DNA of 64,000 nt from Acanthaster planci (lineage: Eukaryota > Echinodermata > Asteroidea > Valvatida > Acanthasteridae). Positions within the stretch are counted from its first letter, which is position 1. Each line of letters begins with the position of its first letter. A program made the position numbers and the translations under genes. Below the pieces are notes generated by a model, which was given only the letters and a program-made list of their open reading frames with translations, did no database searches and had not been told where the DNA came from. The DNA is taken from the NCBI RefSeq assembly GCF_001949145.1, contig NW_019091419.1, forward strand, positions 912,715 through 976,714. The letters are read 5' to 3'. Shown here in pieces: positions 47,901-61,193 of this stretch.

Positions 47901-50900
47901 TTTGCATCTCTGGCATGTGCAGCTGAAGTATGGAAGTAATGTCCTCCCATGGTCCTCCCAAGTAACAAATGTACATAGCAAGTGTTGTTGAGAAGTCTGA
48001 TTGGTCAAAAAAAGTGGTTATGATAGACTGGTGATCTGATCACAGGCGAGTAATGTTGAGAGCTGGTAATGAACATATTCAACACGTGAACAACTTGGCC
48101 TAGGTACTGACTTTCTTGCTTGGCAGAAAAAAAAGTTATCATCTAAAAAAAAATCAGTGATATGCTGATGCTTTGAAGTGGAGATAATGTTTGGCACTAG
48201 TTCTGAAAGATTTGCAGAATTTCCAACCTTTCAGTCTTTCTGAGAATCTCTTGGTGCACTTCGCCATGAACAGTAATTTTTGCTTCCATCTCTATGGAAA
48301 TGGTTCAAGTCGTGATAGGAGATGAAGTTGTACAAATCCTGGTTTGCCAATTGAAATGACCTTCTTAAAAGAACAAACAACCAAAATCAGAAAAAAGAAA
48401 AAACTAAAAGTGTCCCATTCGTTGCACTGCTGTGCTAGACCTTAAAATTGCATTCATTGAGCAGGTTAATCAAATTCATTTGTTCGGTACTTGCAGATCT
48501 CTAGTTGTGTACTTGTCATTAGCAACAAAGTGTAATTTTTCACCTTGAAAATCTGAAGCAGTTTCTGACCTCTTGAACATGATTGAAAGTTAGGATTGGC
48601 AATGCCATTCTCGACCTTTGTATTTTTATACTCGTACATGTACGTACTCATTGACATTAAGCACAATGGCACTAGGCTTGCCCCCATGGTGCTTCAACTC
48701 CCTGGGACAGTAACGTTAACAGGGAAGGCAGGAACCATGACAAATATCCAATAAGGTCTACCTACCGGTAGATGTCCAAGGGCTCCAGAGATGCACAGCC
48801 CTCAAGTGTAATAATTTCCTGTATACTGTACTTGTACATAAATTTCTGATGCACCCCTATGCAAATCGGACCCTTTGTCATTAGTTAAGATCTCTGACTT
48901 TCACTTTTCAGCGTTTAGGGAAGTTCCAGTGGAACGGGAAGGTTGAGATTCAGGTTATGAGTTAGTAGGTGGCAGTAATGTACTAAATGTGGGGGGGGAA
49001 TAAACATCACTTTTCCCAGCCAAAATTAGATCTTCCATGTCATGATTTTCCATGCAACAGGTGGCTCTAAAGCTAGTTTCGGTTCCAGACCCAGGGGTAA
49101 TAACTTGACACCGGCCACTTTATAAAAAGGATGGAGAAATATTGCTGCTGGGAATATCCAGTAAACACAGAGCCTCTAGAGGTTGGGGATGAAATAGTCT
49201 TTGGGGTCGTGGGTCAACGCAAATGGAATCTTTTTTTGGTTGGGCAGTATTGCCTGTGCTAAGGGCACATCTTCGTAGAGAAAGGTGAGTACTGTGATTT
49301 TTTTTTTTTTGCACATGTAGCATGTACCGTACAGTACATGTACATGTATATTACACATATATTCACTCTGTCTCAATTGTATGTTTTTGGCATTGTGTCC
49401 ATTTTTTATCAAGTCCATAGGTGTAGGGGGCTCACTCTCTTGCGATGGTGTAGTATTATTGAATTGTACCACATGTATGCATTTCACAAATGAACTATCG
49501 GTACTCAGATTACTATACATTCGGTAGCAATCTGTCACCAAAGGCTGTCCCAATCACCGTTTAATTGACATTCCTGTGCAAGTTCACGTATATTTTAATA
49601 TGCACTTTGATAAAGAAAAGTTTATTTAACGGTGAAAATCAACTCCGTCACACGTACCCGTACGTGTAGAAACCTTTGTAGATTTTCTGAGTGAACTGTA
49701 GTGTGGATGGCACTTTGTAAACATCTCCATCACAACATTGCCAGTCCTTTGCCATCAGGGCTTACATGTAGCAGTGGGGTATGCTCCGGCCAAAAGATAT
49801 TCAAAATTCTGTGGATAAAAATAACGTGACGCAGATTCTTCGGACTTGACTCATTCGAGAAAACATCTTAGAAATGCAGTCTGGCAATTACACATGTCAC
49901 GGTCTTGCACAAGAGTACTAGTACGTGGCTTGTTTTGCATGTGTGTGTCAAACGTTACATGTTTACGCATGTAAATCAAAATCCTATTAATGATCTTGTC
50001 TTTCGAGACAGAGCCGTTCTTTCTGGTGGGAAGCAGGAATTGAAGCCACTGAGGTTTGCCTAATGCCCAGAGGGGCAGTGAAATCCTCAGGACACCCCGC
50101 AGATTTCCTGTTTGTTTGCCTAAGCCCAACCACTGAAATGAACCACACTAAAAAACCTCAAGCCGTACATGGGTGTGTGTGACTGCAGCATGAGAATTTT
50201 TTCACATTGTTGCCAATCAATCATTGCGGGATGAGTGCTCTGCGTGTGGAAAAGACATTTAAATTTGATTTTTCTTTTGTGGTGAACGCAGTCGGTCTGC
50301 CAAAACTGGCCACCATTCATTTTGCACAAAGAAATATAGTTAGTGCAGTAAAATTGGCATGTACTAGAGTACAAGGTAAATGCCAGCCCATGTGGCATGT
50401 GCATGAATCGAATCATGCATGTATATCTTTATCTTGCTTTCTGAACTTTAAATACTAGTACTTGTAGCTAATCATGCACTGATGCAATGTACATGTACTA
50501 GTACACATGTGCACATGAAGTGAGCTGGATAAAATATTGACTGCCATGCATATGAAATGAAAGTAAGGTCACAGCCACAAAGACGCTTGCATTATTTCAA
50601 GCTACAACCAAATACATGTAATTTGGACATGTGCCTTGAGCTACAGTAAATGTACGTACATGTACATGTACTGTAACAGTACCGGTACATGTACTACTGT
50701 ACACTACAAATGTACCTGGTGTCACCGAGTACCAGTACATGTCTACATGTACATGTATGAACATGATATGGTTTACTTCTGGTGGAATTGTTTTTCATTG
50801 TGTAATATAGAAAGGGATGTCCATGTGCCAGTACATACATGTATGTAAATACATGTACATATATAGGGCTTACACTGTACATTATTTAGATGTACATGTA

Positions 50901-51137
50901 CTTTCTGCACCAAGACATAATTTCAATTTTTTGTACTCTGTACAAGATTATTAGTCATGTTTATGCCATGCTTTCTCTTTGACTGTTGGATCAAGACTGG
51001 GGTTCCTTCCTCCATGGGTTAACATCCCAGTGGATAAATTTTACCACCGATAACTCTTAGAGGGTTGACATGGGAATATAGAGGTTCTGCATGGTTGCCA
51101 TCTTTCCGGTAACTGCTTTTGTGAATGAAGGGATCTA

Positions 51138-51163
51138 CTCATGTGTATCCCTGTGGAACAAAA
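51138..51163 (+). repeat. copy 2 of a 26-bp dispersed repeat
   Basis: Identical over 26 bases to 28221-28246 and in the same orientation; the left flank (AAGGGATCTA) is a shortened version of the hairpin arm there. A weaker relative (TTATCCCTGTGAAGTTA) lies near 53370. Confidence 0.55.
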
Positions 51164-52469
51164 GCTAAAGCTCTTACCAGAAAAATGGCAGCTCCATAAA
51201 ACCACTACACTGCCGTACATCGAATTTGAACAAAATTGAACCCAGACACTAGCAAGGAGTGCATTCCTGGAAGGATCACTTTATACTGAAAAACCAAAGA
51301 ACTATAACATATGCAATACATGTACATGTACACATGTACATGTATGAGCATGGAGCCTCCACTCCACACTGTGGCCGAATGTGCGCCAGACTTGTCTGTC
51401 TGGGAAAATTGACCTGATCAGTTTTACTGGACAGTTTCGTTGGCAAGAGTGGATTCGGGAATGATTTATTACCGATTGAAAAGCGCTCCAGGTGCTTCAT
51501 ACCTGAATAAAAATACAATGTAACTAACCACCTCAGTGAGTTGTACCAAAAGAGGTTCAATTCAGATACAGTTTACCTCTGTGCATGAACCTTATGATGG
51601 AACACCTCTTGAAACTCTAGTGTGGTACCTACAACCTTCCCCAGACCATTCCCTCTTATGGTGGAAATTTAGCTCCATCACACCCCATGACTTCAGTACG
51701 CCGGTGAAGGTCTAGACTGCCACTAGACCCATTAAACTTCACCTTTCAGTTTAGGTTGCTAAAGGAGAATGTGATGGGTAGTTTGTGTTGATATTATCCT
51801 TGGAGCCATCAATTCCACAGGTGTTGGCAGTATTATTAATGGCACCTGTCTGGTTGTCTGACAAAAGTTTACACCTGTTGACTGGTGGGGACATGTACTG
51901 TACATGGACCATTTACACCCATCATAAAAATACTGATATAGCCTACATGTACCAAGGACAGTTTCTCATTGCTGGGTGATCTGGTATAAAAGTGTGACCC
52001 CTAAACCCCAGGGGAGGCTAGAGCCCTTAGCAAGTTTTCAGCAAATAGCCATCATTCATCATTTGGTTGCCATGCCAACCATTGTCACTTTTATGGGAGC
52101 TGCATTGCTGGCACTGGTACAGTAGCTGTTGATGGAGCCGCCATAGAAAAAGATGCACACCTTGTGTGGCATATGACAGGGTTATCTATTGAGGACACAG
52201 TGTGAATTCTGGGTCAGCAGACCTGAAATCTGAGAGAAGTGTTGTAGAGCTACAGCCTGTTGAGTTCCTTCCAAAGACCTGGACCACTCCAAATCAACTT
52301 GAAACAATCTCCAAACTTTAGCTCGGGATCGTGACTCCACTTTTTGGAGGAAATCCTCTGCATTCAGTAGCAGCTGATCACAGTTGATTTTATCAACAGG
52401 TTTTTGCATCAGTGAATGACTGGCATGTACATGTACCTGTACAGTGCATGGCAATTGAAAGTTAACAGC

Positions 52470-52860
52470 AAAAAGGGGGAAAAAGTTGACACTTTTCCCC
52501 CATCCAGGAAACTAAATATTCATTTCACAAATTATCAAACATTTGCCCCTCATTGGGAAGAATGTTCACACTTTCTTCCCCGCTGTGAAAAAAGAAATTC
52601 ACAACTTACATGTACATGTACTTCAGAAGGTGGAAAATTGTTCACACCTTTCTTCACGAGTGAGAAACATGTTCACACCATTTTGTCACTATAAGGAAAA
52701 ATTTTCACAGCATGTGTTCCACATGTGGAAAAGTTTTTGCAGCTTTTTTCCCCCAAGTTTGGAAAATGTCAGCGTTTTAGTTGCAGGTGGGAAAACATTT
52801 CACGAATGTGAATGGGAATTCTTTTTTGCAGTTTTTCCCCAGTTGTTTTCACAGGGCTGA
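52470..52860. repeat. degenerate minisatellite of GGAAAA/TTCACA/TTTTCCCC units
   Basis: Roughly eight irregular repeats of a unit with the order GGAAAAnnTTCACA, CCTTTnTTCCCC run through this stretch, interrupted by one TACATG insertion at about 52608-52621. The long open frames (52416-52694, 52543-52860) are products of this repetition and have no protein-family motif. Confidence 0.5.
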
Positions 52861-53814
52861 GTTTCACATGTCCACATACTGTACATGTACATGTAGTGAG
52901 ATCCTATGACTGATGGAAGAAAAGTAACCTGAAATGTATACCATGTGTACCGGTAGATATGTGTGGATGCAGTGCATGCATGTACGTACATGTACACCCA
53001 CACTTACATGTACCTTACATACATGTACATGTACATGTACCTACTGTGGTCATTCCTTTCTTTTCGTGCAGTTAAGAAAACTTTACATTGAAAATACTCA
53101 TTTTTCTTGAACTGGGAACACGATTCTCGGCTGGGTTGTTGTACAAGGCTTCCTTGACTATTCCTCTTCCTTTTATGACAGATGACCCCTACCCCAAAAT
53201 GCCTCTTAACTTCTTTTTCAGAGAAAGGGAAACGTCCTGTCGACGTGTGTAATGTTTTCCGTTCCTGCATGGTGTGGATATCTTTTGTTCACAAGTCCAC
53301 ATTTGGTATGTAAGGTTGCCCCACATACATGTACATGTACATTAACTTTCAGGTGCTGTTGCTGGTCTTATCCCTGTGAAGTTAAGAAATGAAGCTGTCA
53401 TACAGCGAATAAATTAATGCTGGAAATTACTGCTACAGCCCAAGCTGCATGAGGTTACTGGAATGTACCTGTATGTATGCATGTACAATATGCAGTCTAC
53501 TGCACTTGTAACTGACTTTGAGCCTGTTCACTGTTCACTCCCCAATAACCGGTTACATGTATGTACATGTACATACATGTACTGCACCTGTAATGTTGGA
53601 AGGTTTGGTCAAGGCTTATACAAATGCCCCCACCATTCTTAAGTGGGGCTGAGGATGTACAAAATGTAAGCATTTACAGGACATGTGGGCCTACCTGTAT
53701 GTTCTGGATGCAAGTTGAAACAACACCTGTTGCAAATTACTTTAAATGTGGTGCAGGCGTTGCTTCTGCAAGAATTTCATCGGACCTCTCTACATGTAAG
53801 GTACAGCATGGAGG

Positions 53815-53990
53815 ATGTCCTTCCTCCATGGGTACAGTACTAACATGAACAGATGTGTACAATTTTTTCCCCTACGTGCTGTCAAAGCATGGAACAGTCT
53901 TCATCTATTCATAATTGCACAACCTGATTCCACTAAGTTAAAGGCAGTTCTTTGCCTTAAAAAACCTATTCAACGTTCACCCTCTAGCAC
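53815..53990 (+). mobile_element. LINE reverse-transcriptase C-terminal remnant
   Basis: In one frame the sequence reads FFPLRAVKAWNSLHLFII, then STKLKAVLCLKKP. This resembles the 'FF-R-V-WNSLP ... FK-L' signature near the end of ORF2 in Jockey/CR1/RTE-type non-LTR retrotransposons. Nothing upstream resembles the polymerase core, so it is a 5'-truncated old fragment. Confidence 0.4.
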
Positions 53991-54259
53991 CTTCAGTGAA
54001 AACTCCAGTGGGATTATTTGGAAGGAACCACTGCCAAGTATGGTACATGTACATGTGCATACAAAGTGTACATGTTTCTTTTTCAGAATCACTTTCAAAA
54101 TATGAGTGGGGAGGTTTTCAACATACTGTTTTTTAAGCGATGCAGACTACCTGTACTCGTATGTGCAACATCTTTGTGTGCGCTTTCACTTGGATTTCTT
54201 GTTTCATGTAATCCCAGTTTCATACAGTCACGTGTACACGTATGCACAGTGCATTAAAT

Positions 54260-57200
54260 GCTCTGTCCTGTACCAGCACAAGCATGGCAGAAAAAAACAA
54301 TTAAATGGTGCCCATATCGGTACTTTTATTTTTAACTCCAATCCTGTATCCGGTTTGTAAGTGACTTCGTCACAAAGGCGGACACGCCACGATTTGCAGG
54401 CTTCCATTGGACGATCGCTGAAGTTGCGCGATTTAACTTCCGGTTCCATGGTTTCATGTAAACGGCGATCAATGCATGTACATGTAACTCTGTGCAGTGC
54501 ATGTGCAGTTGGTATGGTTTAAACTGAAGTGACGTCACACTTACGAACCAGATAATGTACATGTACATATGTGGTTCATGTACTGTATGCTGTCTGCAGG
54601 CTACAGTTGTCAGGGAATTGAACTTTAATGCTAAGGCCAAATAAAAGAATACATGTACATGTAGTTGTGCTTTCAGTTACCTGCCCCAACCTACCGGTAG
54701 AAAATTTCGCCGACCCTAAGTCTTTTTTATTGAAAAAGAAATTAAAATAAAAGTACTGTTGCCGACCCTTGTGCTTTCAGTGGTGTGAAATCTCTGCTGT
54801 TTTGTTTTTACAGCCAAGCGGAAGTAGTGACTAACAATCTCCACTATACCAGTACATGTAACTGCCAGTAGCACACATTTCACTGTGATGTACAGCTTGA
54901 AATAAGGTTAGTACATTTTCGTCTTCACCGATTTTCGGGGGTTTCGTGACAACTGGCGCGGGGTGCCCAAAGTGATTGCATCATGACATGGGTTTCACCG
55001 GTATGTGCATCGTTTTGTACGAGCTTTTAAACAATTTTTAGACATTAATTATCAAAATTTGTGCAACACAAATGTATAATTGTCCGAAGAGACTCTGGCT
55101 TAGATACGATCTTTGACAAGACAGATCCTTATTAACTTATGAATTCGCAGGGTAAAAAACAGTGGATGGAATACACCGTAGACCATCAAAATCACTTTTT
55201 CATTTTAATTAAAAAAAACCTAAAATGTTTGACCAAAAAAATTTAGAGGAAAAAAGAAATTCCCACCAACCCAACCTATTTTTTTAATGTAACAGGAAGC
55301 ACAACTGTTACATGTATTTTGTTTGGCCTAATGGGCAAAAGCTCATTTTGGCAGCCCATTTTTGATTTGTGATTGTCCTGATCTGCAACTTCCATCTATG
55401 CCACTTTCATCAGAGCAGCGTTTGTAGCAGCCTGCATAGCAATTAGCATTACATTTACACTGCAAAAACTTGTGGGCTACTGTGCATAAAAATGTGTGAT
55501 TTGGTTGGCAGGGAACTGTTTACAGTAGTTAATAAAATTTACACAGCACCACTTTTGAATAGCCACTGCACTAGACTGAGCTGCTCCAACAATTAATTGT
55601 CTGACTGCACTGTGGGGATCTTCCTTCCTCAGTGCACCATGGAGTGACACAGCTTAAGGGGAACAGTGGTCCAGCAATTTCTCTGTCGTTAACCCCTGAG
55701 ATGACCTTGAGAGAATTATGCCCAGTGGAACAGTAACAATCAGCAACCTTGTGAACTGTCATATTCTGGGTGACCCATATATAAATGCACAGTTCTTCCA
55801 CCCAACTTAACCAGTGTGTACACAGTAGCTGTGCAGTGTACATGTACATGTACATTGTAGTGTAATATTACACATGTAACATTACATGATATACGTGTAC
55901 AAATATTTGTATCCCTTCCCAAATGATTGCTGATGGACGGAGCAGTTTGGTGAAAGTGAAGTGCAAGATTTGACATGTCTGAAGGGAATTAAAAAGAGAC
56001 CAGTACATCCAGTAAGTTCAACTCTATTCATGTACATGTACGTGTATGGCATATGTGACCCGCTCTGGAAAAAAGGGTATTAAGTCGCGCAATTCCAAAA
56101 TATGTTATGGCCTGTTCTATTTGGAGAGGGCAAAATGCCTTCAAAAATGTGATTTTGTGTTTTTCCTCTATTAGCTTGTATAACATTTACCTGTACATTT
56201 CTGTTTTCAGAATTTGTGACTACAAACATGGATACTGATGAATAAAGATGAAAAAATGATCATTCAGTAAGAAATCCTACATAGCATTGTGTTTCCAAGT
56301 GCTACACTTTCTGAGCTTTTTCTCGAAAAGTGCTTTTATTGAATCTGAAAATGTGGATACATACAAATGTTTAAATATCTCTGGAACACAGTGCATACGG
56401 GGCATTCATATCTCAAATTGTAGCTTTTGATGTACTCAATCCAGCCATACCAATAACTGATAGCCAGAATCTGGCGACTTATTACCCATTTTTCTAGAGC
56501 CGGTCACATGGGTTGTTCATGTACCGTACCATGAGGTACCGGTACATGTACAATGTACCATACTTTGCCATGTTGAGACATAGTTTGTACATACATATGC
56601 TGGTTCATGTACATGTAGATAGGATATGTAGTTTGTAAGTTACTCTCAGAACCCCTTTTTTTCCCTGCTACAAATACGGTCACCGGTACCTGTAATGTTA
56701 AAAACATGATCCAACTTCATAGAACAACCCTCATTGCAACTTGTGTGCACCTCGCCGGTGCATTTTGTTTTCTACCACTCAGATTTCATTCCAGGTAAAC
56801 ATTTTTAATTGGATGATTTTTAAATAAGTAATGATTTTTGTATACATGTGCCCCCTGCACCCAGCTACATGTTCATACATGTTCACACATGTACATGCAC
56901 ATGTACATGTACATGTATGTATGTATACGGTACATGTAATATTCTTTATACATATACACAGTTGCCTATGTTTGTGCACATCTGTACACATCATTTTGTC
57001 TGTCCACACTAAATGATACAATTGCTCAACCTCAGAAACAGCGCTCTCTTAAACTTTGCTACTTACCTAAGGAGCCAAGAAATGAACTTAAACAATTCTA
57101 CCATTATTTGTACAGCTGCAGAGAATGAAATATTGTAGTTCACAAAGTAATAATGAAATTAGTTACTGAAATAACCAGACATTGGATAAAAATATCCTTA

Positions 57201-60200
57201 TTTTGGAGGTCCTGTAGAGACATGCCATGCATGTACATGTGTAGCTTTATACTCATGATTTTCAGGTTATCTACATCAAATGACATCATGGGGAAAATAT
57301 AACAAATCACCCGTTAAAATATGGGTATGAAAATATGGCAGGTACGGAAAAATGTTCTAAATCCATAGATCTTTATATGATTAAGTTATTTTTCAACAGG
57401 AATTTAGGGAGAGCTACATGTAAACCAGCAATATCGCTTGTCACAGTGTCTGTCCAGTTTCCATAGAGTGAAAACATGCTTATTTTGCCATTGTTTCAAC
57501 AGTTAACTTCAACAAAAATAAATCTTGCTGAAAGCATTTCTAACCTTCATTTTATCCTAGTGGCTTTTCACTCTGCCACGAAATGTTCCCTCCTAATTTA
57601 TCTGAACATCTTGTACTAGTAGAATGTGTGAATACTGTCAGTGCACCTCGCTTGTAATGCAATGCCTTTGGCTTCCATGTAGGGCCAACGGGTTATGAAG
57701 TATATGCACATAACACATACTGTACAAAAACATCGCATGGAACACTACGTGCGTGAGCAGTGCAGCTTTTGTAGCATGTGCTTCTCAATTTGAGATATAT
57801 TCAATTAAGGACTGCATGCGTACGGTAGCTCAAGTTTCCCTCATGAATCCCTAATTGTCCCTGCCATGCCAGATGTCATACACCTCCATGGAGTCAAAGA
57901 ATGCGGCCGTTAAATGGTGATACCACATTGGTACATCTCACGGGGCATCATTAATGGTTGGATGGCCAGCCCGCTACTTGGATGCGGCACATGTTCCCGC
58001 CTCTTGATTGAGGCATGTGTCGACCATGGGCTCTTTATCATGTGTTTATGACGTACATGTAGCGTAGCTTGTGTACATGCGTGGGGCCTGAGTCATGTGG
58101 ATGCCACGTCATCTTGGCCTTACGGTGCATCATCAGGCCTAGAAACAGGGTGTTTCCATAACAGACTGAAGCTCTGTCGCTGTTCCTGTGTTCCAGCATT
58201 TTCTATGGGATAGATGAAATTTGGTGGTAGACATACATGTACATAGTGTGGAATTTTTCCGTAACCTTGGCTTTGTACAGTGTGGTACAGGCCCAACTGA
58301 AATGGGCTACTGTTTGGGCATATATACATGTACGTGTATGCATGCATAATGATTGAGTTGTGAAATGAGATGGCACTAAGGAAAAGGTACACCTGGTGAA
58401 AATCTCAATGTGCCAGCAGATGGAATCAAGCTGTTCCTCAGTTCTCAGTCCTGGTTTGTGAAGTTATTGTGGCTAAAAATCAAATTCATGTTGTCAAATT
58501 GGAAAATTTTGTTTGGTTGGGGGGTGTGTGTGTTGGTTTATTTAATTACAAGGAGAAGAATCTGGGATACATTTCTGAAATAATGACATGACAAAAAAGT
58601 GCTTCATCATTAATTGTTTGTCACCTTTTTTTATCCCTCAAACTACATAAATTATTCTGTGCACAAACACTGTGACCTCTGTCAACTAGAAATCTTTGCA
58701 GGTCATCATCTCCTGCCCCCAACATCAGATACTGTAGATCTTATGCAGAAACCTGAATACTTTTATAAATGCAAGGCTGGAACAATCCAGACCTCAATGT
58801 GTTTTCCATTGCCCGTGGGCATTCAGCTATGATAATATCATTTCCTGGCCCACAATTGCCATTACTTGGAAAATGCTAACACGTGCACAAGTGATTGTCA
58901 TTCACACAATTTTTGAAAGGGGTACGTGTCAGTATTTATCTGGAGCAGTTACATGTACATACATGTTCACATACAGTAAGTATACATACAAACAGCAGAC
59001 ATGTTAGCCTGGATTTTTGTCATCTGTAAACATGGACTGTGCATATACAATGTACATGTACGGCACTTTTTAAGTTAAGAAGTTAATCTGTCTGGTATGT
59101 GTACAGTACATTACTGTCTCAAAAAATACATTTAAAGCAATTTAAAAAGATAACAGGTACCGGTATGTATTTTACCTGAAGGGCTATTGGTCTTACATTG
59201 TATATATGCACCCGTACATGTACGTAGGATTCCAGTTTATCTCAAAATGCCACATGCTTGTACCTTTAGATGTAGGGCCCTTGTTTCCTTCATGTTTGAT
59301 GTTCAGTCTGGAGGTGTGAGAAGTTTCAAGTTTTACCAAACTGAGTGAAGGAACATATCCATCTTATAATTTTGTCACAGAATTTGGTGAACCAAACCAT
59401 TGTCCATTGAAAGCTCCTACCGCGCTCCTCAACAGTCCTAAAGGAGCATAAAAAATTGCATTCCTCAAAAAATCGAAGGGCACTTTACTTAATGATATGA
59501 CAAAAACAGTGGATAACATCACCAAAAAAAGGATTGTGTGATTCGTTCATAATTTACAATTTTGCATTTATCCTGCCGCAACTTTCATACGAAGGCGTAT
59601 AGGCTTTTGGACCGGCTAGCCAGCCACCCTGCACACATAGCATACATGTACAAGTACATACTGGTACACTGTACGTAATCATGCATGTACTGTACATGCA
59701 CATGTACATGTACCCCTGTATGTTGCATGTAGTTTCGCTGTGCGCGACACAATCTGTTGTGTGTTTTTATTGGTCAGTAAAAAGTTTTCAGTGAAAAGAG
59801 AGCCAATCAGCATCGATCTTCTTTACTGGGCCCTTAAGCAGAAAGCGGTGTGGGCATGAACTTTTGGTCATCATGAAAATGTTGCTTTGTGCATACATAC
59901 AGTGTGTGTCAGAACAGGATCATTCGTAAGCATTGTCACATTCGCACATGTGTGTTGGTGTGACATTTTCCCATGGTGATGGAGGTGGCTTGGTGACAGT
60001 CTGCATCAATTGAACAAAGTTGAAGTGCAGTTTAAACTTTCAAATTCCCTTCCGTTTTTTTTTTCAAAATTATGGTCACTGTTAATGTTTTGAATGAAAG
60101 AAATCAGGATGAAAAAGGTAAGGGACACTTACTGTGTTTATTTGTAGGTTGAAACTTATTGAGTACATGTAGTTAAATACATGTAGTGTACATGTAGTTT

Positions 60201-61008
60201 TAATTTGCAAACTTGTATAAAAATTCTGGTTCAAATAAAAAGAAAACAATCGCAGATGATTTACATCTATGTGTCATAAACCTGTGTTTCTAACTGAACT
60301 GAAACTAAATTAATTTTTAAACTGCCTCAAGAACATTATAAACCATCAGAAAAAGTGGAAATAATGGACTCATTGTTTGATGTTGTTTTGCACTTCTGTT
60401 AATTGGTTTATTTTGAGGAGAGCGATTTATAGCTCTCCTGGATTTTCTAAAAAATGATGGACTGATTGTCCATTTCAAAAAGGAAATTACGAGTTTAATG
60501 AGTAAATGTGTACATGTACGGTACATGTGTAACTCAGTCCATTTCATTGTTGAAAGCAGAAAATGTTTTAAAGTCAGCTTGTTGCATCAGTGATGTACAT
60601 ACAAAATGCACTACAGGCTGAACATGGTGTACAGAAAGTTGATGCATGCCTTTTGTAGGCAGCATTGCTGCATACTACCTCCAGAGGGAGCTGTTCATGT
60701 TTCCTAGTAATGTATGGTAGGTACATGTACAGTAGGCCATCAACAGTTAAAGGGGACAATTTGTTAACATTGTTCAAAAGAGGATCAAGTTGTGGAGACA
60801 TTTTTCTGTCCTCAGAATGTTTTTGGTCCCAACAAAATAGGTGAAATGTTGTGTTTGTCCCCACAACTATGGAACAAGTATGTACATGTACATATACATG
60901 TTTTCATGCACTGTACCGGTACAACTACATTGTACCAGCACAAGGTGGTGCTCTGTATCGAAGCCAAGCCTACAGTATATTAGTTTTTTTTCTCTCGGTT
61001 CTCTGTAG
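54260..61008. other. right part of the repeat-rich intron, no gene seen
   Basis: Unique AT-rich DNA alternates with TACATG clusters. Open frames such as 58614-58832 have no motif I recognise. The last 28 bp before 61008 are the pyrimidine-rich tract and TCTGTAG acceptor of the CLIP exon. Confidence 0.45.
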
Positions 61009-61193
61009 GTTGAAATCCAAATGAGGTGATGAGATAGCAAAGAGATTGAGATTCGTCATCTCCAAAGAACCAAATAAGACTGCTTCTACCATGGCAACAC
61101 CCCGATCCGGACTCAAGCCACCGACGCGGATCAGCAAGACAGGAGGGATTCCGCGCCCAGGAAGTCTGAATTCACAGACTGTCAAGGTGGAAG
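61009..61193 (+). CDS. CLIP1/CLIP2-like: CLIP-170 family protein, first coding exon
   Basis: CLIP-170/CLIP-115 are plus-end tracking proteins that bind growing microtubules through two CAP-Gly domains. The exon starts after a strong acceptor (TTTTTTTCTCTCGG, then TCTGTAG at 61008) with 82 bp of 5' UTR. The coding part is 61091-61193, starting at ACCATGG, a good Kozak context. It encodes MATPRSGLKPPTRISKTGGI then PRPGSLNSQTVKVE, ending in phase 1 at donor GTAAAA. SGLKPPTRI matches the conserved N-terminus of CLIP1 (SGLKAPTKI) and CLIP2 (SGLKPPGR). Two tiny upstream ORFs (ATGAGGTGA and ATGAGATAG) precede the start. The CAP-Gly domains are not in this exon, so the family call rests on a short motif. 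Confidence 0.7.

Larger units (their letters stand above)
40766..61008 (+). other. 20-kb TACATG/GTAC-rich region, probable first intron of the CLIP gene
   Basis: No host exon is recognised on either strand. The DNA is saturated with TACATGTACATG, GTACCGGTAC, GTACTAGTAC and GTACGTAC words. The dense clusters are near 42565-42665, 43285-43320, 44455-44565, 47155-47240, 50640-50760, 52975-53040, 53560-53580, 56520-56610, 56865-56930 and 59640-59710. Open frames here are artefacts of the repeat (strings of Met-Tyr, His-Val or Cys-Thr). The same texture continues past 61200 to the window's end. Confidence 0.6.

Noticed and set aside
42565-50882. Many 60-180 codon frames such as 44829-44296
   Set aside because: They are built largely from TACATG runs (Met-Tyr, His-Val, Cys-Thr strings) and have no family signature.
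54332-54640. 102-codon minus-strand frame
   Set aside because: Crosses TACATG repeats and lacks splice or domain support.
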